Positions 27,829-35,307 of a DNA stretch of 41,426 nucleotides are shown piece by piece. The DNA lies in assembly GCA_964503615.1 (NCBI GenBank), contig CAZDBA010000020.1:1-41426 (forward strand), in the 5' to 3' direction. Under the pieces are notes generated by a model. The model was given only the letters and a program-made list of their open reading frames with translations, did no database searches and was not told where the DNA came from. The stretch is from CAZDBA01 sp964503615. Its GTDB lineage: Bacteria > Planctomycetota > Planctomycetia > Pirellulales > Pirellulaceae. A program made the translations under genes and the position numbers. The first letter of the stretch is position 1. Every line of letters starts with the position of its first letter.

Positions 27829-27922
27829 CGCTGAGGCTGTGAGAAGCTGTGAGTTCAATGCTCGCACGGTTAAACGCTGGATAGAACACAGTATCGTGCT
27901 ATGATTTACAACAGTAGTCGGT

Positions 27923-28005
27923 CTGAACTGAAAAATGCATAGTTCGTAGTACCGCCTTCAGGCGGAATTCCGGCTAAAGCCGGAACTACAAACTTGGCAG
28001 TTCAG
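27923..28005. repeat. Nested palindromic element (REP-like, cloverleaf-shaped)
   Basis: Two perfect hairpins, ccgcc-ttca-ggcgg (27952-27965) and ccggc-taaa-gccgg (27970-27983), sit inside an outer stem agttcgtagt/actacaaact with one mismatch (27941-27950 and 27985-27994). A further 8-bp inverted repeat, ctgaactg/cagttcag, flanks all of it (27923-27930 and 27998-28005). The core resembles short palindromic repeats common between planctomycete genes (recollection, not checked). No transposase is near. It lies 64 nt before the next gene start. Confidence 0.8.
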
Positions 28006-28068
28006 GTTGGCCAGATAGTAGCTAAGGTTAAAACACAATTTTGTAGGCGGTCGGGAGCACTCGCATAA

Positions 28069-29415
28069 ATGAAAGTATTGATTGAATGCCCGTTCTGCGA
28101 AAACCGATTCGAAATTGAAAGCACGCAAAGCCAACCAAAAATCAAATGCGGATTATGCAAAAACGATTTTGAGTTTGCTTCCAATCGAGTTCAAGAATCT
28201 CCGCTCAAAGTTGCCGTTGTAAAACAAACGCCACCTCAGCCTCCGCTCGCACAACCGGTTGCCAGTTCTCCCCCGATGGCCCAGGCCGTCTCTGGAGCAT
28301 CTCCCGATTTGGTTCAGCCTGAATCGGGTTCGATCGCGACAGGAATTACTCGCTCCACCAGGACTCGAGCCCGTTTGAAACGGAAGAAGAGTTTGGTCGG
28401 CCCAATTATTATGGGGGCCGCAGTAATCATCAGTGCGATTGCTCTGTTTGTTGTTCTGGCTTTTTTTCAGCCTGACCAGAAGAAACAGACGGCGAAAAAC
28501 AATTCGCCAGCTACGGAAACAGAAGACACGACTTCAGAGACCGGGGAAGAAAACGGAACTGAGCAAAATCAGCAACCTAAATCAGCCGAAGGGCCTGACG
28601 ACCCCGATTCCAAAGGCACTAAGAGTTCTGTTTTTCGTGGCGAAGGAGTTTCCGATGACGTAGTCGAACCACCGACCAACGCACCGCCGGACAAGCCGCC
28701 AAAGATGCCAAGCTACAGCTATTTTAGTTCTCGGCAAGTCGAAGATTTTTGGCGGAAAACCCACAACCACGTAGTTCGCTTAAAAGTCGATTTAGGCTCG
28801 AGCAGCCATTACGTTGCGGGAACGATCGTTGATCGTAGAGGCTGGGTTGTCACCAGTCTTAGCGGCGTGAAAAACGCGCAAGAAATCGAAGTTCAGAACG
28901 CAGCCGAAGATTTACAAAAGTTCAACGGAGTCCGATTGGATTCAACCGATTCAGTTCGTGGTGTGCTGGCTCAGGATCCCGTTCACGACTTGGTGATTTT
29001 GTCGATCAATCGTGAACTGGTCCGCAGCTTGTCAGAAGTGAAAATCAGAGACACCGATTCGGTGGTTGGTGGATTGTACTTGTTGCAGTGCTCACCTCCA
29101 GGGACCGAGAATTTCGCGTGGCCGAAAGAGGTGCTGTTCAGCAGGCGAAAAAAGTTCGATGATTTGGATTTCGAATTCCAATCTAGAGTTGAAGATCTGA
29201 AATTCAGTCAACAGATCGAGTATATGCTCCACAACGGGTATTCCGATACTTGTGTCGGTGCTCCGCTTTTAGATGAACAAGGCCAAGTGTTCGGGATTAA
29301 TTCTTCGATCAACGACAAATCAACAAACGTGATCGCGATCCCCGGCGAAGCGATCAAGGAGCTGATGGCGACCGTTTCGGGTGACGCCGAAGATATCTCA
29401 ACTCTTTCCAATTAA
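28069..29415 (+). CDS. Zinc-ribbon, membrane-anchored trypsin-fold protein lacking catalytic residues
   Basis: The 448-residue product begins with a zinc-ribbon motif (two CxxC pairs, Cys7/10 and Cys27/30). A Pro-rich linker, one membrane helix (residues 110-132, IIMGAAVIISAIALFVVLAFF) and an acidic disordered region follow. The C-terminal 230 residues follow the HtrA/trypsin layout: GTIVDRRGWVVTSLSGV, DPVHDLVILSI, and CVGAPLLDEQGQVFGINSS. The catalytic His position is Ser265, the Asp is kept (Asp307), and the Ser position is Val396 (VGAP in place of SGGP). It should not cut peptides and may be a binding or sensing module outside the membrane, with the ribbon inside. The gene is convergent with the one ending at 29420, with only 4 bp between stops. 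Confidence 0.85.
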   Translation: MKVLIECPFCENRFEIESTQSQPKIKCGLCKNDFEFASNRVQESPLKVAVVKQTPPQPPLAQPVASSPPMAQAVSGASPDLVQPESGSIATGITRSTRTRARLKRKKSLVGPIIMGAAVIISAIALFVVLAFFQPDQKKQTAKNNSPATETEDTTSETGEENGTEQNQQPKSAEGPDDPDSKGTKSSVFRGEGVSDDVVEPPTNAPPDKPPKMPSYSYFSSRQVEDFWRKTHNHVVRLKVDLGSSSHYVAGTIVDRRGWVVTSLSGVKNAQEIEVQNAAEDLQKFNGVRLDSTDSVRGVLAQDPVHDLVILSINRELVRSLSEVKIRDTDSVVGGLYLLQCSPPGTENFAWPKEVLFSRRKKFDDLDFEFQSRVEDLKFSQQIEYMLHNGYSDTCVGAPLLDEQGQVFGINSSINDKSTNVIAIPGEAIKELMATVSGDAEDISTLSN

Positions 29416-29419
29416 TGCC

Positions 29420-30016
29420 TCAAAAATTGCCCGACGTCCAAGATTTACAATCGGGAAATTCAGAACGGCAGTTAGCATCAGGAAATTTGTCGGAGAGCAT
29501 TTGCATCGTTTCTTCTTGCTGATTGCACTCGCGAAAGTAGTCACGGATATCATCGAAGACTCGGTTATCGTTATTTTCTAGAACAGCGCATTTGCCAAGA
29601 ACCATTGTTACACCGTTGAGATGGCGAATAGCATCGACTACATCATCGTCTGCAAATTCGAGATCAACTAGAACACATTTCACGGCTAATTTTCCACGAA
29701 ACCAGTTTCCGAAGTTTTCGTCGATTATCTTTTCTTGATCAAATTTGACCTTCGTTTTGGAGTTATAAGCTGAAGTCATCAGTTGCCGTGTCCCATATTC
29801 AGTTTGGTACACTATGGACGGACATCTGTATGACCGGAATTCCTCCTCATACACAGGGTTCTGAGTCTGATACATGATTTCACCCCCAGTCTCACGAATC
29901 GTCGCAATCGCATGTTTAAACTGGAAGTACCTGCTCGCGATCAAAGAGGCTACACACGCGATCAGAATTAGAACGAGAAGGGATTTCAGCGAAAACCGGC
30001 GGAAGTAACGGAGCAC
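29420..30016 (-). CDS. Small membrane-anchored protein with planctomycete RFSLKSLL start
   Basis: The 198-residue product begins LRYFRRFSLKSLLVLILIA and has one membrane helix (to about residue 27). N-terminal RFSL(R/K)(S/T)LL segments followed by a helix are widespread in planctomycete proteins of unknown function. The rest (GEIMYQTQNPVYEEEF; AVKCVLVDLEFADDDVVDAI; GVTMVLG) suggests a small alpha/beta domain, perhaps leucine-rich-repeat-like in the LVDLEFADDDVVDAIRHL part. The start is GTG at 30016 with an AGGGTAG about 8 nt upstream. No function can be assigned. Confidence 0.75.
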   Translation of the reverse strand: MLRYFRRFSLKSLLVLILIACVASLIASRYFQFKHAIATIRETGGEIMYQTQNPVYEEEFRSYRCPSIVYQTEYGTRQLMTSAYNSKTKVKFDQEKIIDENFGNWFRGKLAVKCVLVDLEFADDDVVDAIRHLNGVTMVLGKCAVLENNDNRVFDDIRDYFRECNQQEETMQMLSDKFPDANCRSEFPDCKSWTSGNF

Positions 30017-30139
30017 TTTTTTTCTACCCTCCGAAAAGCGATCCCAAAATACAGCAATGCAATGAACTCAATTAGACAGCAAAAGTTTTGATAATTCAAA
30101 TTCGGCTTGTTGCTGATTGGCTTCATCGCCTATGCCCCT

Positions 30140-31354
30140 TTAGGTAGCCGCATCCGTAGTCAAGCGAGGTGATTGTTGTTGCAATGTTTGGCGGTAGTCC
30201 TGAAACGTTTTCGCAAGCGAACCTTGTTCCCCATCGCGCACCCATTTCAGAATCGAGCCCAGACAGAGCTCTTTCAGATATGCGAAGGAAAAATCGTGGG
30301 TCTCGTTTGCGATTTGTCGGGCTTCTTCCAAACTCAATCCGACATTTTCGGGCAGTTGCTCGCTCCAGCGGCTGACAAACGCCAACCGCTCTTCGAACTC
30401 AGGCAGTCCGAAATTCCATTTCTGATCAAATCGACTTGGTCGGTCAAGAATCGCAGTGTCCAGCTTTTGCGGATGGTTGGTCGTGGCGATCGTGATGATG
30501 CCATTGTTATCTTCGAAACCATCCAGCTCGTTGAGGAAGTAGGTTCGGTTGTCGTCGTTGATCAGAGAGTCGAGATCTTCCAACACCAAAATCGCAGGTG
30601 CCGCTCGCCGGACCGTTTCGTAGACCGCTTGGATCCCCGCACTTTTAAAATTGTTGCCAGTTTCAAAACTCTTGACGTAAAAACAGGGGAGGTCGAGGTG
30701 CCTTACCAATGCGCGGATAAAATGAGTTTTCCCGTTGCCCGGCGGCCCCATGAATAGCACGCCTCGCTTCCAAGCGGCGCCGTATTTCGCGTAGTTCTCC
30801 TGAGACTCGATAAAGCGGTCAAAGTCATCGAGGATTGCCGCTTTTAATTCCGCTGGCAAGATGAGTGAATCCAAGGTGGAAGACTGGATCGCTTTGTAGA
30901 GGTCAGGACACTGCTGCCAATAACCTTCGGCAAATACATTGATGACTTGCTTACGTTCGTCCGCCCAGGTGCAAACTGCTGAGAAAAAGTCGATCGCGAT
31001 TTGTCTGTTGGGTGCGACGATCCAATGTCGCCGATCAGGTCCACAGTTTGTTTCCCAGGAGGTGCGAACGACTTGGAAATCATGCCCCTGCCATGTCACC
31101 TTCCAGCTGCCCAAAACAACGTGTTCTCGGGCGCCATGATGTGACCAATAAACAGGAATCTGGTTGAGAAATTGAGGATCAATCTCGATTTTGCAGTGGC
31201 CCTTTTTGGAAAAACCTTCGAACAGAAAGTTGTACGCGCTGGTTTCGACAACCTCCTGGTTGGAAAGCGCTTTGTTGATCTCGGCCAGTATTGCATAAGA
31301 AAGAAATGTTCGAGGGGTTTTGACGTTGTCGAAGATGAATGATTCAGAAAGCAT
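30140..31354 (-). CDS. AAA ATPase, BCS1/CDC48-like
   Basis: The 404-residue product has an N-terminal domain of about 165 residues without known similarity, then one AAA module. Walker A is GPPGNGKTH (about 203-211), Walker B is AILVLEDLDSL, sensor 1 is IATTNHP and the arginine-finger region is LDRPSRFDQ. The arrangement of the N-terminal part, including segments such as HWIVAPNRQIAIDFF, resembles BCS1-type AAA proteins, but no membrane helix is present. It probably remodels a protein partner in the cytoplasm. The ATG at 31354 is chosen; a TTG two codons earlier also works. No ribosome site is evident. A terminator upstream separates it from the protease gene on the same strand. Confidence 0.88.
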   Translation of the reverse strand: MLSESFIFDNVKTPRTFLSYAILAEINKALSNQEVVETSAYNFLFEGFSKKGHCKIEIDPQFLNQIPVYWSHHGAREHVVLGSWKVTWQGHDFQVVRTSWETNCGPDRRHWIVAPNRQIAIDFFSAVCTWADERKQVINVFAEGYWQQCPDLYKAIQSSTLDSLILPAELKAAILDDFDRFIESQENYAKYGAAWKRGVLFMGPPGNGKTHFIRALVRHLDLPCFYVKSFETGNNFKSAGIQAVYETVRRAAPAILVLEDLDSLINDDNRTYFLNELDGFEDNNGIITIATTNHPQKLDTAILDRPSRFDQKWNFGLPEFEERLAFVSRWSEQLPENVGLSLEEARQIANETHDFSFAYLKELCLGSILKWVRDGEQGSLAKTFQDYRQTLQQQSPRLTTDAAT

Positions 31355-31394
31355 AAGCAATGCCAGGTTTCGGCAGAGTAAGACACGAAATAAA

Positions 31395-31457
31395 AGTCGG
31401 TCGATTGGAGGCTGCTGATTTCACTTTGATTTCAGCAACCATCCAATCTCCCCGACT
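31395..31457 (-). terminator. Intrinsic terminator after the protease gene
   Basis: A long, interrupted stem joins gattggaggctgctga (31403-31418) with tcagcaaccatccaatc (31432-31448), extended by agtcgg/ccgact (31395-31400, 31452-31457). Read on the minus strand it ends in TTTTATTT. It lies 70 nt after the protease stop codon. Confidence 0.75.
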
Positions 31458-31526
31458 GAGTGGATTCTTCCGCTTTGGGTTCACCGCTTTTTTCAATTGC
31501 GACTAAAAAAGCAATGGATTCGCGAA

Positions 31527-32354
31527 CTATTTTTCTTCAGCAATCGTTGGGTTGAACATCGAAATGTCTTTGAACGACCCTGCAGTTCTTGCACCTGCGA
31601 CAGAAGGGTTGTCCGGCTCTTGATCAGCTTGGGCAACCGATGTTTCTGACTTACGATACTTGTTCAGGTACCATGTGATCTCAGAGATATCGACGCCGTA
31701 ACTGTACAGTCGTGAATCAAGCGAGATGCTTTGCGAGATCCCAACCAGCTCTCCATTGTCGTTGACGATCGGTCCACCACTGTCGCCAGGGTTGATCGGT
31801 GAATCCGTTTCCAACATCTGCATTTGGATCGTTCCATAATCTTTGATCTGGCTTTTGCGGTAGTAGTTCTGGCGGACTTTTCCGCAGGTGTAAATCCAGA
31901 GCGCGTCGCTTGCTGCCGGGTTGCCGATCGAATGGACCGTCTGGCCAGGGCGACTGGGTTTGCCGAATTGAATCGGTACGACTCCGTCAGGAATGGAATC
32001 GACTTTGACAATTGCGATATCTCGTAATTGATCACATGCAACGATCGTTCCCTTGACGCTGCGTTCTTCTGGATTGGCCAGGTAGAAATCTCTTTCGCTT
32101 ACCGCACGGCCAGCTCGCATGATCGGAAACACGACAGCGATGTTCTTTTGCCCTTTTGTGACGTGATAGTTCGTAAGGACTAACCGCTCAGATTCATCAA
32201 CCAGTACTCCGGTTCCTGATCCCGTACTGCCAACGATCCATACGGTTGACTGCAAAGCCTGGTCGTATACGTTCTCGTTTGCTGAACCGCTCTGAACGAG
32301 AACGAACATGGCAAGTGCTGCAATTGCGATTGTTTTTAGTGTTGAGTTGACCAT
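31527..32354 (-). CDS. Secreted trypsin-like serine protease
   Basis: The 275-residue product has a signal peptide (TIAIAALAMFVLVQSGSA) and a complete trypsin-fold protease domain. The catalytic residues are His64 (LVLTNYHVTKG), Asp112 (QLRDIAIVKVD) and Ser192 (INPGDSGGPIVNDNGELVG). This is the HtrA-type sequence pattern, but no PDZ domain follows; the domain is followed only by about 50 residues of low complexity. It should act in the periplasm or outside the cell. The ATG at 32354 suits the signal peptide; the longer frame from 32414 adds an unlikely N-terminus. Its leader shares three short motifs with the leader of the gene at 32597-33406. Confidence 0.92.
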   Translation of the reverse strand: MVNSTLKTIAIAALAMFVLVQSGSANENVYDQALQSTVWIVGSTGSGTGVLVDESERLVLTNYHVTKGQKNIAVVFPIMRAGRAVSERDFYLANPEERSVKGTIVACDQLRDIAIVKVDSIPDGVVPIQFGKPSRPGQTVHSIGNPAASDALWIYTCGKVRQNYYRKSQIKDYGTIQMQMLETDSPINPGDSGGPIVNDNGELVGISQSISLDSRLYSYGVDISEITWYLNKYRKSETSVAQADQEPDNPSVAGARTAGSFKDISMFNPTIAEEK

Positions 32355-32390
32355 GGTGTTCTCGAGCCTTAGTTTTAGATGGAAGTGTTG

Positions 32391-32430
32391 TTGCTTACTT
32401 TTAGAAGCGTACAAAGAGCGATGATGTTAC
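32391..32430 (-). promoter_or_regulatory. Leader motif shared with the next secreted-protein gene (copy 1)
   Basis: Three short blocks occur in the same order as upstream of the gene starting at 33406: tgttac (32425-32430), agcgatgat (32417-32425) and ttgcttactt (32391-32400), written as on the plus strand. The protease ATG is 37 nt further on. They may be a common regulator site or part of related promoters. Confidence 0.5.
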
Positions 32431-32529
32431 GTGAATCTGATATGGATTTTCATTTTGTCTAAAGTTACTTACTAAGTGTTACTGAAACTTCCAGGCAATC
32501 ATGAACTCTTGTTCCGTTAGGCTGCGCAC

Positions 32530-32564
32530 AAAAAAAGCGTCTTTGGCCGGTTGGCCAAAGACGC
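32530..32564 (-). terminator. Intrinsic terminator after the secreted lipocalin-like gene
   Basis: A perfect 12-bp stem gcgtctttggcc/ggccaaagacgc (32537-32548, 32553-32564) with a GGTT loop (plus-strand reading) is followed, on the minus strand, by seven T residues. It lies 32 nt after the stop codon at 32597. Confidence 0.95.
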
Positions 32565-32596
32565 CCTGAATCTATTTTTAAGTTGTCAAAAGGTGA

Positions 32597-33406
32597 CTAT
32601 CCGCGTTCAAAGCGAAGGCTTTTGTTGTTGACGTCCAAGTCAAAGTGGTTGCCGTCGATGAAAACGATGTTGCCCGCGATCTCGTTGCCTTGTGAATCTT
32701 TCATCTTGAGCGAGCCAGCTTCGATTAGGTAGTTGCCAGTAATCGAGGTAGTTTTTGAACCCGAAGTGTTGGTCAAGTCAAAAGTACCGTTGCCTCGAAG
32801 GTTGATTACCATGGCCGATTCCGCATCCAACTTGCTGGACCATGATCCGACGTGTCGGGCAACAGTCCATTTAGAGGTGTCCCAAAGTTTGATTTGCTCA
32901 TCCAGTTGTGCAATCATCATTTCTACTTGACTCTCTACGGTTTCAGGCGTAACCGAGGGCATCCTCATGGTTCCAAGCATTTGAATCATCCCATTGTCAG
33001 CAACCCCGTAAAAGCAAGGTCCGAAACTGCCGTTCTTGTTCAAAAGCATTTTGATTTTCTCTGCGTGTTCGCCCATGTTTTCAGGAAGTTTGACCAAGTT
33101 GATCTGAAACCACAAAATCTCTTTGGACTCTGATTTGTACACAACGACGGGATAGCTGATACCGCTCTCTTTGACGGTCATTTCCACGAAGTCACTTTTA
33201 CTGTTTTTCACCATGTATCCTGCTTCGGTACAGACCTCGCCAATATGAATTCCGGTTTCGGTTTCGCTCTCAGTTTTTTCTGGGATGACTTTGTCGGCCG
33301 CAGGCGTGCCTGATCCGAATACGTCGCCTAGACCCGTTTGAGCGTTGGCATAGTTAGCTGTTGAAGTGGCGAAACAAATTGCTGCGATGGTAAAAAAGCG
33401 TTTCAT
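32597..33406 (-). CDS. Secreted protein with lipocalin-like C-terminal domain
   Basis: The 269-residue product has a signal peptide (FFTIAAICFATSTANYANA). The central part (residues 50-170) has alternating strands and helices and no recognised family. The last 90 residues (WTVARHVGSWSSKLD, MVINLRGNGTFDL, SITGNYLIEAGSLKM, NIVFIDGNHFDL) follow the pattern of small beta-barrel domains of the lipocalin-like type. That is a pattern-based inference. An AAGGA site lies 9 nt before the ATG. A strong terminator follows. The leader carries the motif described at 33467-33506, so it is probably co-regulated with the protease gene that lies downstream. Confidence 0.82.
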   Translation of the reverse strand: MKRFFTIAAICFATSTANYANAQTGLGDVFGSGTPAADKVIPEKTESETETGIHIGEVCTEAGYMVKNSKSDFVEMTVKESGISYPVVVYKSESKEILWFQINLVKLPENMGEHAEKIKMLLNKNGSFGPCFYGVADNGMIQMLGTMRMPSVTPETVESQVEMMIAQLDEQIKLWDTSKWTVARHVGSWSSKLDAESAMVINLRGNGTFDLTNTSGSKTTSITGNYLIEAGSLKMKDSQGNEIAGNIVFIDGNHFDLDVNNKSLRFERG

Positions 33407-33756
33407 ATCTGGGTTCCTTTAAAATTCAGTCGAGAGTAATTTTCAGTTTCAATTTTTGAAACTTACTTGCTTACTTCTAACAGCGATGATTCGCTGAGAC
33501 TGTTACAATCAAAGGCAGCGGAAATTTCCCAATGTTGAGAATTCACTGGAAAATCAAGGGTGAATTGGGGGTGAGGTGAGTGCTTTGAGCGGGTTCAGCA
33601 CCGAGTCTCCTGCTTTGTCCGGGATTTTACGGTTTCGTTGGTTGCCGGTCGCTAAGATTTTCAGATGGTCAACGAATGTCTGTTTGTATTAAGTAGGATG
33701 AAAGCGTGGCGAGTTTGTCTTGCCAGTTCGAGTTAACAATCTGAAACCGAAGGTTT
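33407..33756. other. Divergent intergenic region with leader motif
   Basis: This 350-bp region separates the secreted protein gene (minus) and the DUF4013 gene (plus). It contains the shared leader motif on the minus-strand side. The remaining 250 bp show no ORF, repeat or RNA fold that I can recognise. Confidence 0.5.
33467..33506 (-). promoter_or_regulatory. Leader motif shared with the protease gene (copy 2)
   Basis: The blocks are ttgcttactt (33467-33476), agcgatgat (33482-33490) and tgttac (33501-33506), written as on the plus strand. The order is the same as in copy 1 but the spacing is different (5 instead of 16 nt between the first two). The gene starts 61 nt further on. Confidence 0.5.
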
Positions 33757-34563
33757 ATGTCGCAGTATCCAAATCAATCGTCTTTTGCCCAGCAGCCTAT
33801 GCCGCCAACGAAGCAGTATTTCAGGTTCGATTTTTGGCGTTCGTTTAATTATATCTTTGAGAATCCCAAAGGGTTTCAGAACACTTTGATCTGTGCGTTG
33901 TGCGTCTTTGTCCCAATCGTGGGGCCGGTCGCACTTTATGGATATCAGTTAGAAGTAATGCACAGTCTGCACCTTTCTAGAGGACAAACGTACGCCGATT
34001 TTGACTTTGATCGGCTTGGTGATTATTTAATCCGAGGGCTGTGGGTCGTTTTGTTAATTCTCATTGCTTCACTCATTGTCCTGCCGATAGTTTGGGTGGT
34101 TGGTTTTGTCTGGATGATGTTGGGTGCGGGTGTTTCTCTGGCAGGCCCAGAGGCTGCTCCTTTTGTGTTCCTGGTTTTTCTTCCGGTTATGTTTTTGTTT
34201 TTCTCAATGGTCAGTGTTTTGTTGGGACTCACTTTGTTTCCAATGGTTTTACGAGCCGGGTGGGGGCTTGATTTTGGATCTGCATTTGACCTGAAGTTCG
34301 TTTTGCAATTCGTTGGCAATGTCTGGAAACGATTTTTAGTTACCTCGCTTCTAATGATTCCTGTTGGGTTTGCAGCTTGCTTTGTGGGGATGATCGCAGC
34401 TTGTGTCGGGATCTATTTCACAATGGCAATCGTGCAGTTGATGACTGCCCATCTCGCTTGGCAACACTATGAATTGCATCTGTCCAAGGGTGGCCAGCCT
34501 GTACTCTACCGGATTAATTCTCAGACCCCTTCCCATGGCTCAGGGGACTGGCCCCAGCATTAG
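33757..34563 (+). CDS. DUF4013 family membrane protein
   Basis: The 268-residue product has a short polar start and about five membrane helices, for example TLICALCVFVPIVGPVALYG, VLLILIASLIVLPIVWVVGF, VFLVFLPVMFLFFSMVSVL and LMIPVGFAACFVGMIAACV. The sequence FENPKGFQNTLICALCVFVPIVG fits the start of DUF4013 proteins, which are integral membrane proteins of unknown role common in planctomycetes and archaea. A GAAGG site lies 3-4 nt before the ATG. The next gene starts 87 nt after the stop codon on the same strand. Confidence 0.85.
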   Translation: MSQYPNQSSFAQQPMPPTKQYFRFDFWRSFNYIFENPKGFQNTLICALCVFVPIVGPVALYGYQLEVMHSLHLSRGQTYADFDFDRLGDYLIRGLWVVLLILIASLIVLPIVWVVGFVWMMLGAGVSLAGPEAAPFVFLVFLPVMFLFFSMVSVLLGLTLFPMVLRAGWGLDFGSAFDLKFVLQFVGNVWKRFLVTSLLMIPVGFAACFVGMIAACVGIYFTMAIVQLMTAHLAWQHYELHLSKGGQPVLYRINSQTPSHGSGDWPQH

Positions 34564-34650
34564 GGGGTGTGGTGACGTTCGCAAAAATCGTGAGAATGTT
34601 AGTATTGATCAGACCCAAGCCAATGGGATTGCACGATTTAGCGATTGCCA

Positions 34651-35229
34651 ATGAATAACTTCAAACAAATTTGTGGTCTTGCCAATCGTATTGAGTTGGC
34701 GGCTCAGTTTGCGATATCTACAACTGACGCTGGGGCGATGGACAGAACGATCTCCGACGCTTTTTTATCAGCTTGCAGCGCTTTGGACCTAACGGATCCG
34801 GTTTGGTTGCGAGATGTCTATACCGAAGCAACAACGCTGTACACCTCAAGCGAGAGTCCAGAATTAAAACAGGAATTCCATGCCACGTTCAGCGACCTGA
34901 TGCAACAAATGGGCGTCCAACAAAAAGCGATTGCAAGATTGGGAACCTCGGTAGCTGGCTGGGATAGCAAGCCAACCTCTTTTACTGAACTGGCCGATGC
35001 TTTAGACAACACCGGCGTTATTGTTGAGGGGGGCGGCGACCAGTTTGCGAATACGCCCAATAGCGAAAATCAAAGTCATCCCCTTTTTGAGTTAGCCAAC
35101 GTTTTTTACGGTTTGGCCCTCGTCGTAGTCGCGTTGCAACCTGACCAGCAGGAAAATTGTTGGGCTCCTACAATCGCAAACTCAAGCGCCAGACTCTTGG
35201 TACAGGCTGCCAATCAGTTGCCTTCGTAG
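34651..35229 (+). CDS. Hypothetical protein
   Basis: I do not recognise this 192-residue protein. It is mainly helical, acidic, without signal peptide or membrane segment (segments LANRIELAAQFAISTTDAG and VFYGLALVVVALQP are the most hydrophobic). The start is placed at ATG 34651; a TTG two codons earlier is possible, and no ribosome site is evident. It may be co-transcribed with the DUF4013 gene, 87 nt upstream. It is convergent with the cyclase gene; the 78 nt between stop codons contain imperfect inverted repeats (cgccaga near 35237 and tctggcg near 35274) that may terminate both. Confidence 0.65.
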   Translation: MNNFKQICGLANRIELAAQFAISTTDAGAMDRTISDAFLSACSALDLTDPVWLRDVYTEATTLYTSSESPELKQEFHATFSDLMQQMGVQQKAIARLGTSVAGWDSKPTSFTELADALDNTGVIVEGGGDQFANTPNSENQSHPLFELANVFYGLALVVVALQPDQQENCWAPTIANSSARLLVQAANQLPS

Positions 35230-35307
35230 CTGGGCTCGCCAGAGTTCAGGCCTTAGGTAACCTCGCCCAGAGGTCTGGCGACTCTGGTGACTCCGGCTAC
35301 CTTAGGT

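Noticed and set aside
28069..33406. Anti-phage defence island made of AAA ATPase, protease and pseudoprotease
   Set aside because: The genes are on different strands with terminators between them, the protease is secreted, and no nuclease, transposase or other defence marker is present.
35230..35307. Inverted repeats between the hypothetical and cyclase genes as a mobile element end
   Set aside because: The repeats are short and imperfect, there is no transposase, and the position between convergent genes is better explained by a terminator.
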